Assembly: GCF_002897295.1 (NCBI RefSeq) | Contig: NZ_BEXF01000034.1 | Span: forward strand, 1-49,889 | Length of the DNA: 49,889 nt | Direction of reading: 5' to 3' | From: Brevibacillus reuszeri | Lineage (GTDB): Bacteria > Bacillota > Bacilli > Brevibacillales > Brevibacillaceae | Shown here: piece by piece, positions 33,748 to 42,106 of the stretch | How the letters are laid out: every line of letters starts with the position of its first letter | How positions within the stretch are numbered: position 1 is the stretch's first letter | Notes under the pieces: generated by a model | The model's input: the letters and a program-made list of their open reading frames with translations, nothing else | Databases searched by the model: none | What the model was told of the DNA's origin: nothing | Program-made: the position numbers and the translations under genes

Positions 33748-34593
33748 TTATGGTGTTGGTTTCTGGTTCGGAAGCTGATCCAGGCTTTTAAATTCGTAGC
33801 CACGTTTACGTGCTTCGTCAATAATAGAGCCAAGAGCTTCAGCGTTATCCTTGGAGACAGAATGCAGAAGAATGACTGCACCAGGGTGAAGCTGAGCCAT
33901 GACGCTATCGTACGCAAATTTCGCACCGCGCTGGACCTTCGTATCCCAATCCTTGTAGGCAATTGACCAAAATACGTTTGTATACCCCATATCCTTTGTC
34001 ACAGCCAGCGTACGGTCACTAAAAATTCCGCGAGGTGGACGTAAGTACTGCATCTCACGCTGTCCGGTGACTTGTGTGACAGCCTCTTTGACTTTCTCGA
34101 GCTCTTCCTTGACCTTTTGATTGGAGATGGTAGTCATGTCTGGATGGCTCCAAGAGTGATTCCCGATCAAGTGTCCTTCTGCTGTCATGCGCTTCAGAAG
34201 CTCCGGCTGTTCCTTCACGTAATGACCGGTCACAAAAAAGATAGCAGGAACCTTCCTGACTAGTAACGTGTCTAATATCGAAGGGGTAAAGCCGTTCTCG
34301 TAGCCATTATCAAACGTCAGGTACAGCTCCTTTTTCGATGTATCCCCAAGAAAAACTGCCCCATGTCGATCTACAATCCCTTTAAATCCTTCTTCTGTAA
34401 TGGAGGGCAACTCGCCGTTCTTACTTTTTTTAAAGCCAAAGTGATACGGATGATCCTGGTAGGCTACAGCAGACTGGAGCGGCAGCGCAAGGAGGAGCAT
34501 TAGACTCACAAAGATGATATGCCACTTGAATCGTTTGTCCATACCGGAATATTCACGTCCTTTCCCTTCCCTAAACGAAATGTTTCTTTCCAT
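33748..34593 (-). CDS. pdaA: Polysaccharide deacetylase, PdaA-type (muramic delta-lactam)
   Basis: PdaA removes acetyl groups from muramic acid in the spore cortex, needed for delta-lactam formation and germination. The 281-residue protein has a signal peptide (residues ~22-44), then the NodB domain: TFDNGYENG (Asp95; the Asn in place of the second Asp is typical of PdaA), HSWSHPDM (His146, His150), RPPRGIFS, and HPGAVILLHSVSKDNAE. The sequence GFKKSKNGELPSI is also characteristic. The ATG at 34593 is kept although its site is weak; ATG at 34542 is an alternative that still leaves the signal peptide. Confidence 0.91.
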   Translation of the reverse strand: MERNISFREGKGREYSGMDKRFKWHIIFVSLMLLLALPLQSAVAYQDHPYHFGFKKSKNGELPSITEEGFKGIVDRHGAVFLGDTSKKELYLTFDNGYENGFTPSILDTLLVRKVPAIFFVTGHYVKEQPELLKRMTAEGHLIGNHSWSHPDMTTISNQKVKEELEKVKEAVTQVTGQREMQYLRPPRGIFSDRTLAVTKDMGYTNVFWSIAYKDWDTKVQRGAKFAYDSVMAQLHPGAVILLHSVSKDNAEALGSIIDEARKRGYEFKSLDQLPNQKPTP

Positions 34594-34788
34594 TGAAAGT
34601 TTGTCCAGTCCCTATCCAATTATGTAAAGGATTCATAGCCGATCAGGAAGTGTACAGCATCCTTGAAAAATAAGTAAAAAGGGGGCTATTGTCCAAACCA
34701 CTCCTTGTCATTCGTCATATAGTATCAAAGTCAACGGTGATCCGCTGGCGCTACAAATGTGAAATCATCCAGTACCGGAGGTGTAGTC

Positions 34789-35019
34789 ATGGGGCTGAAT
34801 TGGTTAAAGTATTTGCAAAACGAAGTTGGCGATGATGACGACATTGAAGAGATTGAAGTGAAGATCGAATACGAGGATGGAACCAAAAAGAAATGGATCT
34901 TCACAGGCGACCAAGATCCTGTATATGAAGATGGCGAAGATGAAGACGAGGAAGGCGACTCCGAAGAAGACGATTCCGAAGAAGACGGTTCCGAGGACGA
35001 CTCAGACGAGGAAGATTAA
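34789..35019 (+). CDS. Small, very acidic protein
   Basis: The 76-residue protein begins MGLNWLKYLQNEVGDDDD and ends with about 26 residues that are almost only Asp, Glu and Ser (EDEDEEGDSEEDDSEEDGS-like). CCGGAGGTG precedes the ATG 5 bases away; an ATG at 34759 is not supported. The middle (EIEVKIEYEDGTKKKWIF) is beta-like. The tail could interact with basic proteins or bind metal ions. It lies alone between pdaA and a SNF2 helicase. No family is recognised. Confidence 0.75.
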   Translation: MGLNWLKYLQNEVGDDDDIEEIEVKIEYEDGTKKKWIFTGDQDPVYEDGEDEDEEGDSEEDDSEEDGSEDDSDEED

Positions 35020-35050
35020 TCGAGATAACGATTCTCTTTTCAGGATGGGA

Positions 35051-35080
35051 AAAGATGCGTCATAGCGGCGCATCTTTTTT
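35051..35080 (+). terminator. Terminator after the acidic protein gene
   Basis: AAAGATGCG pairs with CGCATCTTT across a 9-base loop, followed by T residues. Confidence 0.86.
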
Positions 35081-35131
35081 CTCGATCTGTTATCATTTAG
35101 ATACACCGCTTGAAAAGAAAGGGTAAGGAAG

Positions 35132-38100
35132 ATGAGCTTTACACTTAGTGAGCAAGTCATCAAAGCATTATGTGGGCGGATTTCCTATGAAAAAGGAAAA
35201 GCCTACTATCGCGCAAGAAGAGTCACGATTAATCACTACGATCCGCAACCACTTGTTGTTGAGGCGACTGTAAAAGTAGGAAACATCAATTATGAGGTTC
35301 ATTTAGAGATGGATGGGAGTGTCATGGAGGCTTCCTGCACCTGCCCCAGACTCCGTTCTTATGATCATTACTGTCAGCATGTGGCTGGTGTGCTGTTGCA
35401 AATAAAGGATATGGTTGGTGATCGTCGCTCAAACTCTGCGCTAGCTCCCAGGCAGTATGGAAACGATGAAATGGCTTCAACCAGAAGCTTGTCCAGAGAG
35501 GAGCAACTAACGAGTGGGGTGCTTGGTCTTTTTGAAGCCAAACGACCTCGACCGAGTAGCTCGCCCAGTGCTTTGCGTGATACGAGAATATGCCTGGAAG
35601 TAGAATTCTCGTGTAAAATTTTCACCTACGGCTATCGGAAGCTCATGTTTGGTATCGAGCTAAAGGTCGGAGCCAAAAGGCTGTACATTGTGAAAAAAAT
35701 TCGAGAGTTTTTGGAGAGTCTTCACAAGCGTGAGGTGTTTGTTTTCTCCAATCATTTTACGTATGACCCACAGCTTCATCGTTTTCAAAAGGAAGATGAT
35801 GTGATATTGCAGCAGTTGATCAGCATATACCAACATGAAAATGTGTACCGGGAAACAACGACCAGCCTGCCAACAGCGAATAGCATAACTGGCGAGCGGA
35901 TGCTGCTTGTCCCACCTAACTCCTGGGAGCCGCTTCTTCCCGCGCTTGTCGCTGCACAAGCTGTACAAATCGAGAGTGGCGATGGTGTGTTTGTTCCTTT
36001 AGAGATGTTTGAAGGTCCTATTCCGATTCAGTATACCTTTGACCAATCGGCAGACGAGGACTACCAGCTGGAAGTGCTTGGATTGGACAATATTACCGTC
36101 ATGGAATCGTATTGTGCCCTCTTGATCGATGGCAAGCTGCTGACCGTCACAGCGGAGCGGTGTAGCCGTCTTGCCGGACTGAAGCAATTGCTGGAGAAGC
36201 ATAGAAGAGTGAGTATTCCTATTTCCTCTGAGCAAATGGAAGCTTTCATGGTCCAGGTAGTTCCGGGACTGATGAACCTTGGGAGTGTCCACATCGCCCG
36301 CTCTGTCTCAGATCGAATCGTACAAACCAAGCTAAAAGCCAAGCTGTTCCTGGATCGAGTGAGAGATCGCCTGCTGGCCGGGCTCGAATTTCAGTATGGT
36401 GATATTGTCATAAATCCACTGGAGCTGGAGCATCAGCAACGTGGTACTGACCTGATCCTGATGAGAGATGGGGAAAAGGAAAGACAAATTTTGGATATCA
36501 TGGAGAGAAGCGCTTTCTCCAGAACGGAAGGCGGCTTCTTTTTACAAGATGAAGAGGCAGAGTACGACTTTTTATATCATGTCGTTCCGCAGCTCGAAAA
36601 GCTTGTGAGTGTGTATGCCACGACTGCTGTAAAAGTTCGACTGCACACAGGACATGCCACACCAAAGGTAGTCGTTGATGTGAAAGCACGCACCAATTGG
36701 TTGGAGCTGTCTTTTGAACTGGATGGCGTGCCGGTATCAGAGATCCGCCATTTAATACAATCCTTAGAAGAAAAACGAAAATATCATAAGCTGCCAAATG
36801 GAGCGCTCCTGCCATTGGAATCAGAGGCATTTCAGGAAATGTCCGATTTTATTGATGGAATGGGCATTCGCAATCGTGATGTGGAAGGGGCATATGCCCG
36901 GATTCCTGTTGTTCGTGGGCTTCATGCCATGGATGCGTCCGGACATGGCAAAGTAATTCAATTGGGAAAATCCTTTCGTCAAATGCTCGATCATATGCGA
37001 AATCCCGACCATCTCGACTTTCCGTTACCAGATTCGCTGGAACCGATTCTGCGCGACTATCAAAAATTCGGGTTTCAATGGTTAAAGACATTGGCACACT
37101 ATCGATTTGGTGGGATTCTGGCAGACGATATGGGGCTGGGCAAGACCTTGCAAAGCATCGCTTTCCTCCTCTCTGTACTGCCAGAAATAAGAAGCGAGGA
37201 GCGGCCAGCATTGGTTGTCTCTCCTGCCTCTCTCGTATACAACTGGCGAAATGAATTAAAAAAGTTTGCACCAGAGATACGCACAGTCATTATCGACGGA
37301 AACAAAACCCAGCGCAATCAATTGCTCCAGGATGTATCCGAAGCAGATGTTATTATTACTTCCTATCCACTGCTTCGCCGCGACAGTGAGCAATATGTAG
37401 AGCAGCCTTTTCATACGCTGATTCTGGACGAGGCACAAGCATTCAAAAATCACACGACCCAAACCGCCCATGCTGTGAAAAGTCTACAGGCTCAGTATCG
37501 CTTTGCGCTTACGGGAACCCCGATCGAAAACAGACTGGAGGAGCTGTGGTCAATCTATGATGCGGTGTTTCCAGAGCTTTTTCCGAGCAGAAAAGCTTTT
37601 CATGATTTGCCTCGGGAAGTCGTGGCGAAACGAGCGCGTCCTTTTTTGCTGCGGCGGGTGAAAAGTGATGTGCTAAAAGAGCTGCCAGAAAAAATCGAGT
37701 CTCTGCAAGCGTCTGAGCTTCTGCCTGATCAAAAGAAGCTGTATGTGGCCTATTTGGCACAGCTGCAACAAGAAACCTTGCTGCATCTCCAAGCTAACAG
37801 CTTCCAAAAAAATCGCATAAAGATTTTGGCTGGCTTAACGCGGCTGCGCCAGATTTGTTGTCATCCTGCGTTGTTTGTTGAAAACTACGAGGGGAGTTCA
37901 GCCAAATTCGAGCAGCTGCTTGAGATTGTAGAAGAGTGCAGAAGCGCAGGGAAGAGAGTGCTCGTATTCTCCCAGTTCACTCAGATGCTAGGGATGATCG
38001 GGAGAGAGCTAGGGTATACAGGCGTACCGTTTTTCTATCTCGATGGCAATACGCCAACGGCTGAGAGGGTTGAGCTATGCAATAGATTTAACAATGGAGA

Positions 38101-38410
38101 GCGAGATTTGTTCCTCATGTCATTGAAGGCTGGAGGAACCGGGCTGAATCTTACGGGGGCAGATACGGTTATTTTGTACGACCTCTGGTGGAACCCTGCG
38201 GTAGAGCAGCAGGCAGCAGACCGCGCTCACCGAATTGGCCAAAAGAAGGTCGTACAAGTCATTCGCCTGGTTGCACAGGATACGATGGAAGAAAAAATGT
38301 ATGAGCTTCAACAAAAAAAGAAAAATCTCATTGAAGAAGTCATTCAACCGGGACAAGAAGCGTTGTCTGCATTAACGGAGCAAGAAATTCGAGAATTACT
38401 AATGATTTAG
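35132..38410 (+). CDS. SWIM zinc-finger SNF2-family DNA helicase/translocase
   Basis: This 1092-residue protein starts with a SWIM finger (CTCPRLRSYDHYCQH, about residues 69-83: C-x-C-xn-C-x-H), then a long region specific to bacterial SNF2 proteins (about 130-620). The SNF2 ATPase lies at about 630-870: ILADDMGLGKTLQS (Walker A near 660), VVSPASLVYNWRNELKKF and LILDEAQAFKNH (DEAQ near 766). The C-terminal helicase lobe (about 930-1070) has VLVFSQFTQMLGM, LKAGGTGLNLTGADTV and QQAADRAHRIGQ. It resembles YwqA-type proteins, likely ATP-driven translocases acting in repair or transcription. GGGTAAGGAAG precedes the ATG. It forms its own unit with a strong terminator. Confidence 0.93.
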   Translation: MSFTLSEQVIKALCGRISYEKGKAYYRARRVTINHYDPQPLVVEATVKVGNINYEVHLEMDGSVMEASCTCPRLRSYDHYCQHVAGVLLQIKDMVGDRRSNSALAPRQYGNDEMASTRSLSREEQLTSGVLGLFEAKRPRPSSSPSALRDTRICLEVEFSCKIFTYGYRKLMFGIELKVGAKRLYIVKKIREFLESLHKREVFVFSNHFTYDPQLHRFQKEDDVILQQLISIYQHENVYRETTTSLPTANSITGERMLLVPPNSWEPLLPALVAAQAVQIESGDGVFVPLEMFEGPIPIQYTFDQSADEDYQLEVLGLDNITVMESYCALLIDGKLLTVTAERCSRLAGLKQLLEKHRRVSIPISSEQMEAFMVQVVPGLMNLGSVHIARSVSDRIVQTKLKAKLFLDRVRDRLLAGLEFQYGDIVINPLELEHQQRGTDLILMRDGEKERQILDIMERSAFSRTEGGFFLQDEEAEYDFLYHVVPQLEKLVSVYATTAVKVRLHTGHATPKVVVDVKARTNWLELSFELDGVPVSEIRHLIQSLEEKRKYHKLPNGALLPLESEAFQEMSDFIDGMGIRNRDVEGAYARIPVVRGLHAMDASGHGKVIQLGKSFRQMLDHMRNPDHLDFPLPDSLEPILRDYQKFGFQWLKTLAHYRFGGILADDMGLGKTLQSIAFLLSVLPEIRSEERPALVVSPASLVYNWRNELKKFAPEIRTVIIDGNKTQRNQLLQDVSEADVIITSYPLLRRDSEQYVEQPFHTLILDEAQAFKNHTTQTAHAVKSLQAQYRFALTGTPIENRLEELWSIYDAVFPELFPSRKAFHDLPREVVAKRARPFLLRRVKSDVLKELPEKIESLQASELLPDQKKLYVAYLAQLQQETLLHLQANSFQKNRIKILAGLTRLRQICCHPALFVENYEGSSAKFEQLLEIVEECRSAGKRVLVFSQFTQMLGMIGRELGYTGVPFFYLDGNTPTAERVELCNRFNNGERDLFLMSLKAGGTGLNLTGADTVILYDLWWNPAVEQQAADRAHRIGQKKVVQVIRLVAQDTMEEKMYELQQKKKNLIEEVIQPGQEALSALTEQEIRELLMI

Positions 38411-38417
38411 GGTGGAT

Positions 38418-38457
38418 GCCTTGACCTGTTTGTTTCAGCGGGTCAAGGCTTTTTTTG
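38418..38457 (+). terminator. Terminator after the SNF2 gene
   Basis: GCCTTGACC pairs with GGTCAAGGC over 9 bp and is followed by seven T residues. Confidence 0.9.
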
Positions 38458-38583
38458 TATGGGAAATGGAATTTACTGGTGAATGGAATACTTAGATATT
38501 TGTCCGTTTCGGGTTCAAAATACAGCGAATAGCTTATTAAGAATGAACCGTGCTTTTAGAAAAGGGAATACGGGGGGAATGGT

Positions 38584-39180
38584 ATGGAACAGTACATGAT
38601 TAAGCCATGGGATACCCGGGATGGAACCCAAGCAACTCCTGTCGACTGGGATATGCAAGTGCCTCCAGAAGTAGACCAACTGGCGGATTTGGTCAGCCAG
38701 CAATACGATATGACCGTTCATAGTCGGACTCTGATCACATCAAAGCCTGATAAGGGTGGGGCTATTTGGCGCATTGAGACAGACAAGGGTCCTCGCAGCT
38801 TGAAAGTCTTGCATCGTACGCCAGAACGCAGCTTATACAGTGTAGGATTACAAGATTATGTCGTCAAGCAAGGAGCAAGGGTGGCAGCCCTTATTCCAGC
38901 AAAAGATGGAAAGCTGTTTGTAGAAATGGGTGGAAAGCTGTGGATTGTTACTGACTGGATTCCACTGCAACCCGCGAACAAGGTAGATTTGGTCGGTGCA
39001 CAAGAGCTCTGCTTTGGACTCGGTGAGTTTCACCGTCATACCAAAGGCTACGTACCACCACTCGGTGCGAAAAACTCTTCTCGACTATATCGCTGGCCGA
39101 ACTACTATCAAAAAATTGCAAAGAAAATAGGCTGGATGCGCGAAATGGCGAAAGCCTATCCGGAAACAGTCGCAAGTTAG
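38584..39180 (+). CDS. CotS-like protein, N-terminal part before the amber codon
   Basis: This 198-residue stretch is the N-lobe of a CotS/YutH-type spore coat protein: IKPWDTRDGTQATPVDWDM, SLKVLHRTPERSLYSVGLQD, LWIVTDWIPLQPANKVD and LGEFHRHTKGYVPP. It ends at the TAG inside the gene. Without the C-lobe it lacks the catalytic-site region, so the truncated product is unlikely to bind substrate. Translation from the ATG is well supported (GGGGGGAAT about 5 bases upstream). Confidence 0.7.
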   Translation: MEQYMIKPWDTRDGTQATPVDWDMQVPPEVDQLADLVSQQYDMTVHSRTLITSKPDKGGAIWRIETDKGPRSLKVLHRTPERSLYSVGLQDYVVKQGARVAALIPAKDGKLFVEMGGKLWIVTDWIPLQPANKVDLVGAQELCFGLGEFHRHTKGYVPPLGAKNSSRLYRWPNYYQKIAKKIGWMREMAKAYPETVAS

Positions 39181-39192
39181 TCCATCTTAGCG

Positions 39193-40653
39193 GTGGTCGA
39201 TCAGTACGAACAACAGGCAAAGGAAGCATTGGAACGGTTAAAAGCATCAGCTTATCCGAAAATGGTTTCCATGGGCGAGCCGCATTGGGGACTCGTTCAC
39301 CAGGATTACGGATGGTCAAACGGACAAAATGGTCCAGGTGGTCTATGGGTAATCGACCTGGATGGCGTTTCGTACGATTTGCCGTTCCGGGACCTACGCA
39401 AGCTCATCACAAGTACGATGGATGATATGGGGACTTGGGATGTAAGCTGGATGAGGGGCATGATCGAGGCCTATCATAAAGCAAATCCTCTGGACAAAGA
39501 GTCATTTGAAGTTTTGTTGATCGACATGGCGATGCCAAATGAGTTTTATAAGCATTTAAAAGAAATGTTCTTCGACCCGGTTACTTTCTTGAATACAGAG
39601 GCAGAGTCGATCTTGCAGCGTGTACTGGCTACAGACCAAACCAAGAGTCAGGCACTGGCAGAGCTCGCAAAAGACATAGAGAAATATTCGTCCGGAAACT
39701 ACGAGGAATTGCTGGCTGTGCGTGAGCCTCAAAGCAAGGCATCGGATGTCGCCTGGGATCAGCAGAGCTGGGTTCTGCAGCCCCAAGAGCAAAGCGATAC
39801 GACTGCTGTTGAGACTCCAGCCGCGCAAAAAGATACGAAAACCAAGACCACGATCAAAGTCAGCAAGAAAAAATCTGCAAGTAAAGATAGCAAAGTGACA
39901 TCAGGCAAGAAGGAAAAACAAGGTGAAAAGAAATCGAAAACTAGCAGCAAGAAAACGAAGAGCGAGAAGACCTCTGCTGGAAGTGTAGAAGAAGTGAGTA
40001 CCGCCGACCAGGTTGCTGCGATCGAAGAACAAGTGCAAGCAGTCACAGCCAAGCAATCGAAAGCAACGACAAGAGGGCGTTCACGAAACAAACGGACTGC
40101 CGGAGTCGAAAGAGAGCAAGTGGCTGCCGAAGCGAAAGTCCAGTCACAGGACGATATGGAAACTGCGCCAGCAGCGACACTCAAACAGCCTTCGGCGAAA
40201 CCGTCTACTACATCCAAAGTCATTGATCTAACACCACACTTGGCAAAGCGCAACGTGAAAAATGCGAAGACCAAAAAAGATGTTGGCAAAAAATCAGATA
40301 CAAGTGCCAAGCAATCTGCGAAGAAAAAGGTATCCTCCGCTACTAATGCACTAAAGCCAGTCGGTAAACCCAAGACAAAGGCTGTTCAAGCAAAAGCTGC
40401 ACAGGTAAAAAGTGCTTCTGAGCCACTACGCAAAGCGAAGGCTGGAAAACAAGGAGTGGCGAAACTCAGTCAATACCGCAAGAAGTCTGCAAGCTCAGCA
40501 AAGCGGGCCGTTTCTCCTGCAAAGACTCAGCGTGCACCAGTCTCAAAAGCACTCGCCTATTCAAAAGTGGCTGCTCCCAGCCGGAAAATGGCAAATGCAC
40601 GGGCGCAAAAGCCACGTGCCCAAAAAGGATTGAAAGTGGCTAGAGGCAGGTAA
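39193..40653 (+). CDS. CotS-like protein, C-terminal part with Lys-rich tail
   Basis: The frame continues in phase from the amber codon; GTG 39193 is the first start-type codon but has no ribosome binding site. The first ~170 residues are the CotS C-lobe (LVHQDYGWSNGQ, LWVIDLDGVSYDLPF, then STMDDMGTWDVSWMRGM). The remaining ~270 are a repeat-poor, highly basic tail (KVSKKKSASKDSKVTSGKK, SSKKTKSEKTSAGS, ending QKGLKVARGR) that resembles histone H1 or the basic tails of some coat proteins. It is unusual for CotS. The tail may bind DNA or polyanions, or cross-link in the spore coat (inference). Confidence 0.7.
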   Translation: MVDQYEQQAKEALERLKASAYPKMVSMGEPHWGLVHQDYGWSNGQNGPGGLWVIDLDGVSYDLPFRDLRKLITSTMDDMGTWDVSWMRGMIEAYHKANPLDKESFEVLLIDMAMPNEFYKHLKEMFFDPVTFLNTEAESILQRVLATDQTKSQALAELAKDIEKYSSGNYEELLAVREPQSKASDVAWDQQSWVLQPQEQSDTTAVETPAAQKDTKTKTTIKVSKKKSASKDSKVTSGKKEKQGEKKSKTSSKKTKSEKTSAGSVEEVSTADQVAAIEEQVQAVTAKQSKATTRGRSRNKRTAGVEREQVAAEAKVQSQDDMETAPAATLKQPSAKPSTTSKVIDLTPHLAKRNVKNAKTKKDVGKKSDTSAKQSAKKKVSSATNALKPVGKPKTKAVQAKAAQVKSASEPLRKAKAGKQGVAKLSQYRKKSASSAKRAVSPAKTQRAPVSKALAYSKVAAPSRKMANARAQKPRAQKGLKVARGR

Positions 40654-40681
40654 TAAGCCGTATGAGGAAAGGAGAATTTCG

Positions 40682-41833
40682 ATGAAAGTAGTTATGATAT
40701 GCACGGAAAAGTTGCCCGTGCCTCCCGTACGAGGGGGTGCGATCCAAACCTATATTGCTGGAATAGCAGATTTTCTAGGGCAACGTCACAATTTGACGGT
40801 ACTAGGGACAACAGGTCCTTCCTTACCTCTGGATGAGCAGATTGGCAATGTCCGTTATGCACGGGTAAATGGTATGGGGATATTTGAATCCTATGCCGAA
40901 GAAGTGATCAAATTTTTGCAAGCGAATACGTATGATGTGATTCATGTTTTCAATCGACCACGCTTGGTGCCAATGATTCGAGAGGTATGTCCGAATGCTC
41001 GGATTATGCTGAGTATGCACAATGATATGTTTGATCTGGCAAAAATTGATCCAGAAACTGCTGTAAAGACAATTGCCGAAACGGAAACGATTATTACGAT
41101 CAGTGATTACGTAGGGCGAGTAATCGGCTCTCTCTATCCAGAATCTGCAGGAAAGCTGCGTACCATCTACTCTGGAGTGGATTTGCAAACGTTTGTCCCT
41201 TGGGAGAAATCTCAGGCTGCACGCCAAATCAGACAAGAGCTGCGAACGCTGCACAATCTTGGAAACAAGCAGGTCATCCTGTTTGTTGGTAGACTTACGC
41301 CGAAAAAAGGCGCGGATATTTTGGTGAGGGCGATGAACGATCTGCATCGTCAGCACTCCAATATTGCGCTTGTATTGGTTGGGGGCTCATGGTACGGGGT
41401 AGATAAAGTCAGTGACTATGTTGCTTATGTACGCTCATTGGCGGATCGGTCTCCGATACCGGTCATTACAACCGGTTTTGTTGCAGCAGAGGATATCCAC
41501 CATTGGTTTTGGGCTGGCGATATCTTTGTTTGTCCGTCGCAATGGGAGGAGCCGTTGGCACGTGTCCACTACGAAGCGATGGCGGCAGGGCTGCCTTTCG
41601 TCACAACCAAACGTGGTGGAAATGCAGAAGTCATCATCGGCGGAAATGGCTTGCTCGTAGAAGAGCCAGAAAATCCACTTTCGTTTTCAGCGCAGCTGGG
41701 TACATTACTCGCCAGCCGTGGCTTGCAGCGGAGTATGGGAAGCAGTGGAAGACGATTGGCAGAGGAGCGTTTTACGTGGGAACGCGTAGCACGTGAAGTT
41801 CTTGAAGTATGGGAATCCAGACGGTCAAGGTAA
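40682..41833 (+). CDS. cotSA: Spore coat glycosyltransferase CotSA
   Basis: This 383-residue GT4-type glycosyltransferase follows remembered B. subtilis CotSA: CTEKLPVPPVRGGAIQTYI at the start, VIHVFNRPRLVPMI, MLSMHNDMFDLAKI, TIYSGVDLQTFVPW, ILFVGRLTPKKGADIL, and PSQWEEPLARVHYEAMAAGL with the EX7E motif. CotSA and CotS are inner-coat partners. AAAGGAG precedes the ATG about 8 bases away. It lies 28 bases after the CotS-like gene, probably in one operon, and a terminator follows. Confidence 0.93.
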   Translation: MKVVMICTEKLPVPPVRGGAIQTYIAGIADFLGQRHNLTVLGTTGPSLPLDEQIGNVRYARVNGMGIFESYAEEVIKFLQANTYDVIHVFNRPRLVPMIREVCPNARIMLSMHNDMFDLAKIDPETAVKTIAETETIITISDYVGRVIGSLYPESAGKLRTIYSGVDLQTFVPWEKSQAARQIRQELRTLHNLGNKQVILFVGRLTPKKGADILVRAMNDLHRQHSNIALVLVGGSWYGVDKVSDYVAYVRSLADRSPIPVITTGFVAAEDIHHWFWAGDIFVCPSQWEEPLARVHYEAMAAGLPFVTTKRGGNAEVIIGGNGLLVEEPENPLSFSAQLGTLLASRGLQRSMGSSGRRLAEERFTWERVAREVLEVWESRRSR

Positions 41834-41866
41834 TGCATGTGGGACAAGTGCCCACAAAAAGCAAAT

Positions 41867-41913
41867 AAAAATCAGGAAGGTGGGCGTAGAACCCATTTTT
41901 CCTGATTTTTTTG
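41867..41913 (+). terminator. Terminator after cotSA
   Basis: AAAAATCAGGAA pairs with TTCCTGATTTTT over 12 bp, with an inner TGGG/CCCA pair; T residues follow. A smaller hairpin (GTGGG/CCCAC) lies just before it at 41839. Confidence 0.88.
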
Positions 41914-41995
41914 TATCGAGTGGATATTGAAGCTGATGCCTGTCCATAAAAATGAGAAGTGGAAGAGCTGGCTGGGGGAGACATAGCAATACCGC

Positions 41996-42038
<43 letters not shown>

Positions 42039-42050
42039 CCGCAACAGTTG

Positions 42051-42106
42051 ATCTGGCATCATTGATTTCGATGTGAAATTGAACAAAAGCTACCCTGATG
42101 CCAGAT
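42051..42106 (-). repeat. 11-bp inverted repeat at the 3' end of the minus-strand gene
   Basis: ATCTGGCATCA (42051) and TGATGCCAGAT (42096) are perfect inverted copies separated by 34 bases. One arm covers the last codons and stop of the minus-strand gene, the other lies next to the homopolymer. It may be part of a transcription-end structure, though no T-run follows. Confidence 0.6.

Larger units (their letters stand above)
38584..40653 (+). pseudogene. CotS-family spore coat kinase-like gene interrupted by an in-frame amber codon
   Basis: Two open frames in the same phase make one 690-codon gene broken by a TAG at codon 199. The first part (198 residues) is an N-lobe, and the second starts with the C-lobe carrying HQDYGWSNGQ and VIDLDGVSYDLPFRDL, the nucleotide-binding residues of APH/CotS-type kinases. 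After about residue 410 a Lys/Ala/Ser/Thr-rich tail of about 270 residues follows. GGGGGGAAT precedes the ATG; no site precedes the second part. It is followed by cotSA, as in the cotSA-cotS pair of B. subtilis. It could be a point mutation, a base-call error or stop readthrough. Confidence 0.72.

Noticed and set aside
39759..40373. 204-codon minus-strand frame opposite the Lys-rich tail
   Set aside because: A shadow of the repetitive AAG/AAA-rich coding strand: its product is Phe/Leu/Ser/Val-rich, and no ribosome binding site is seen.
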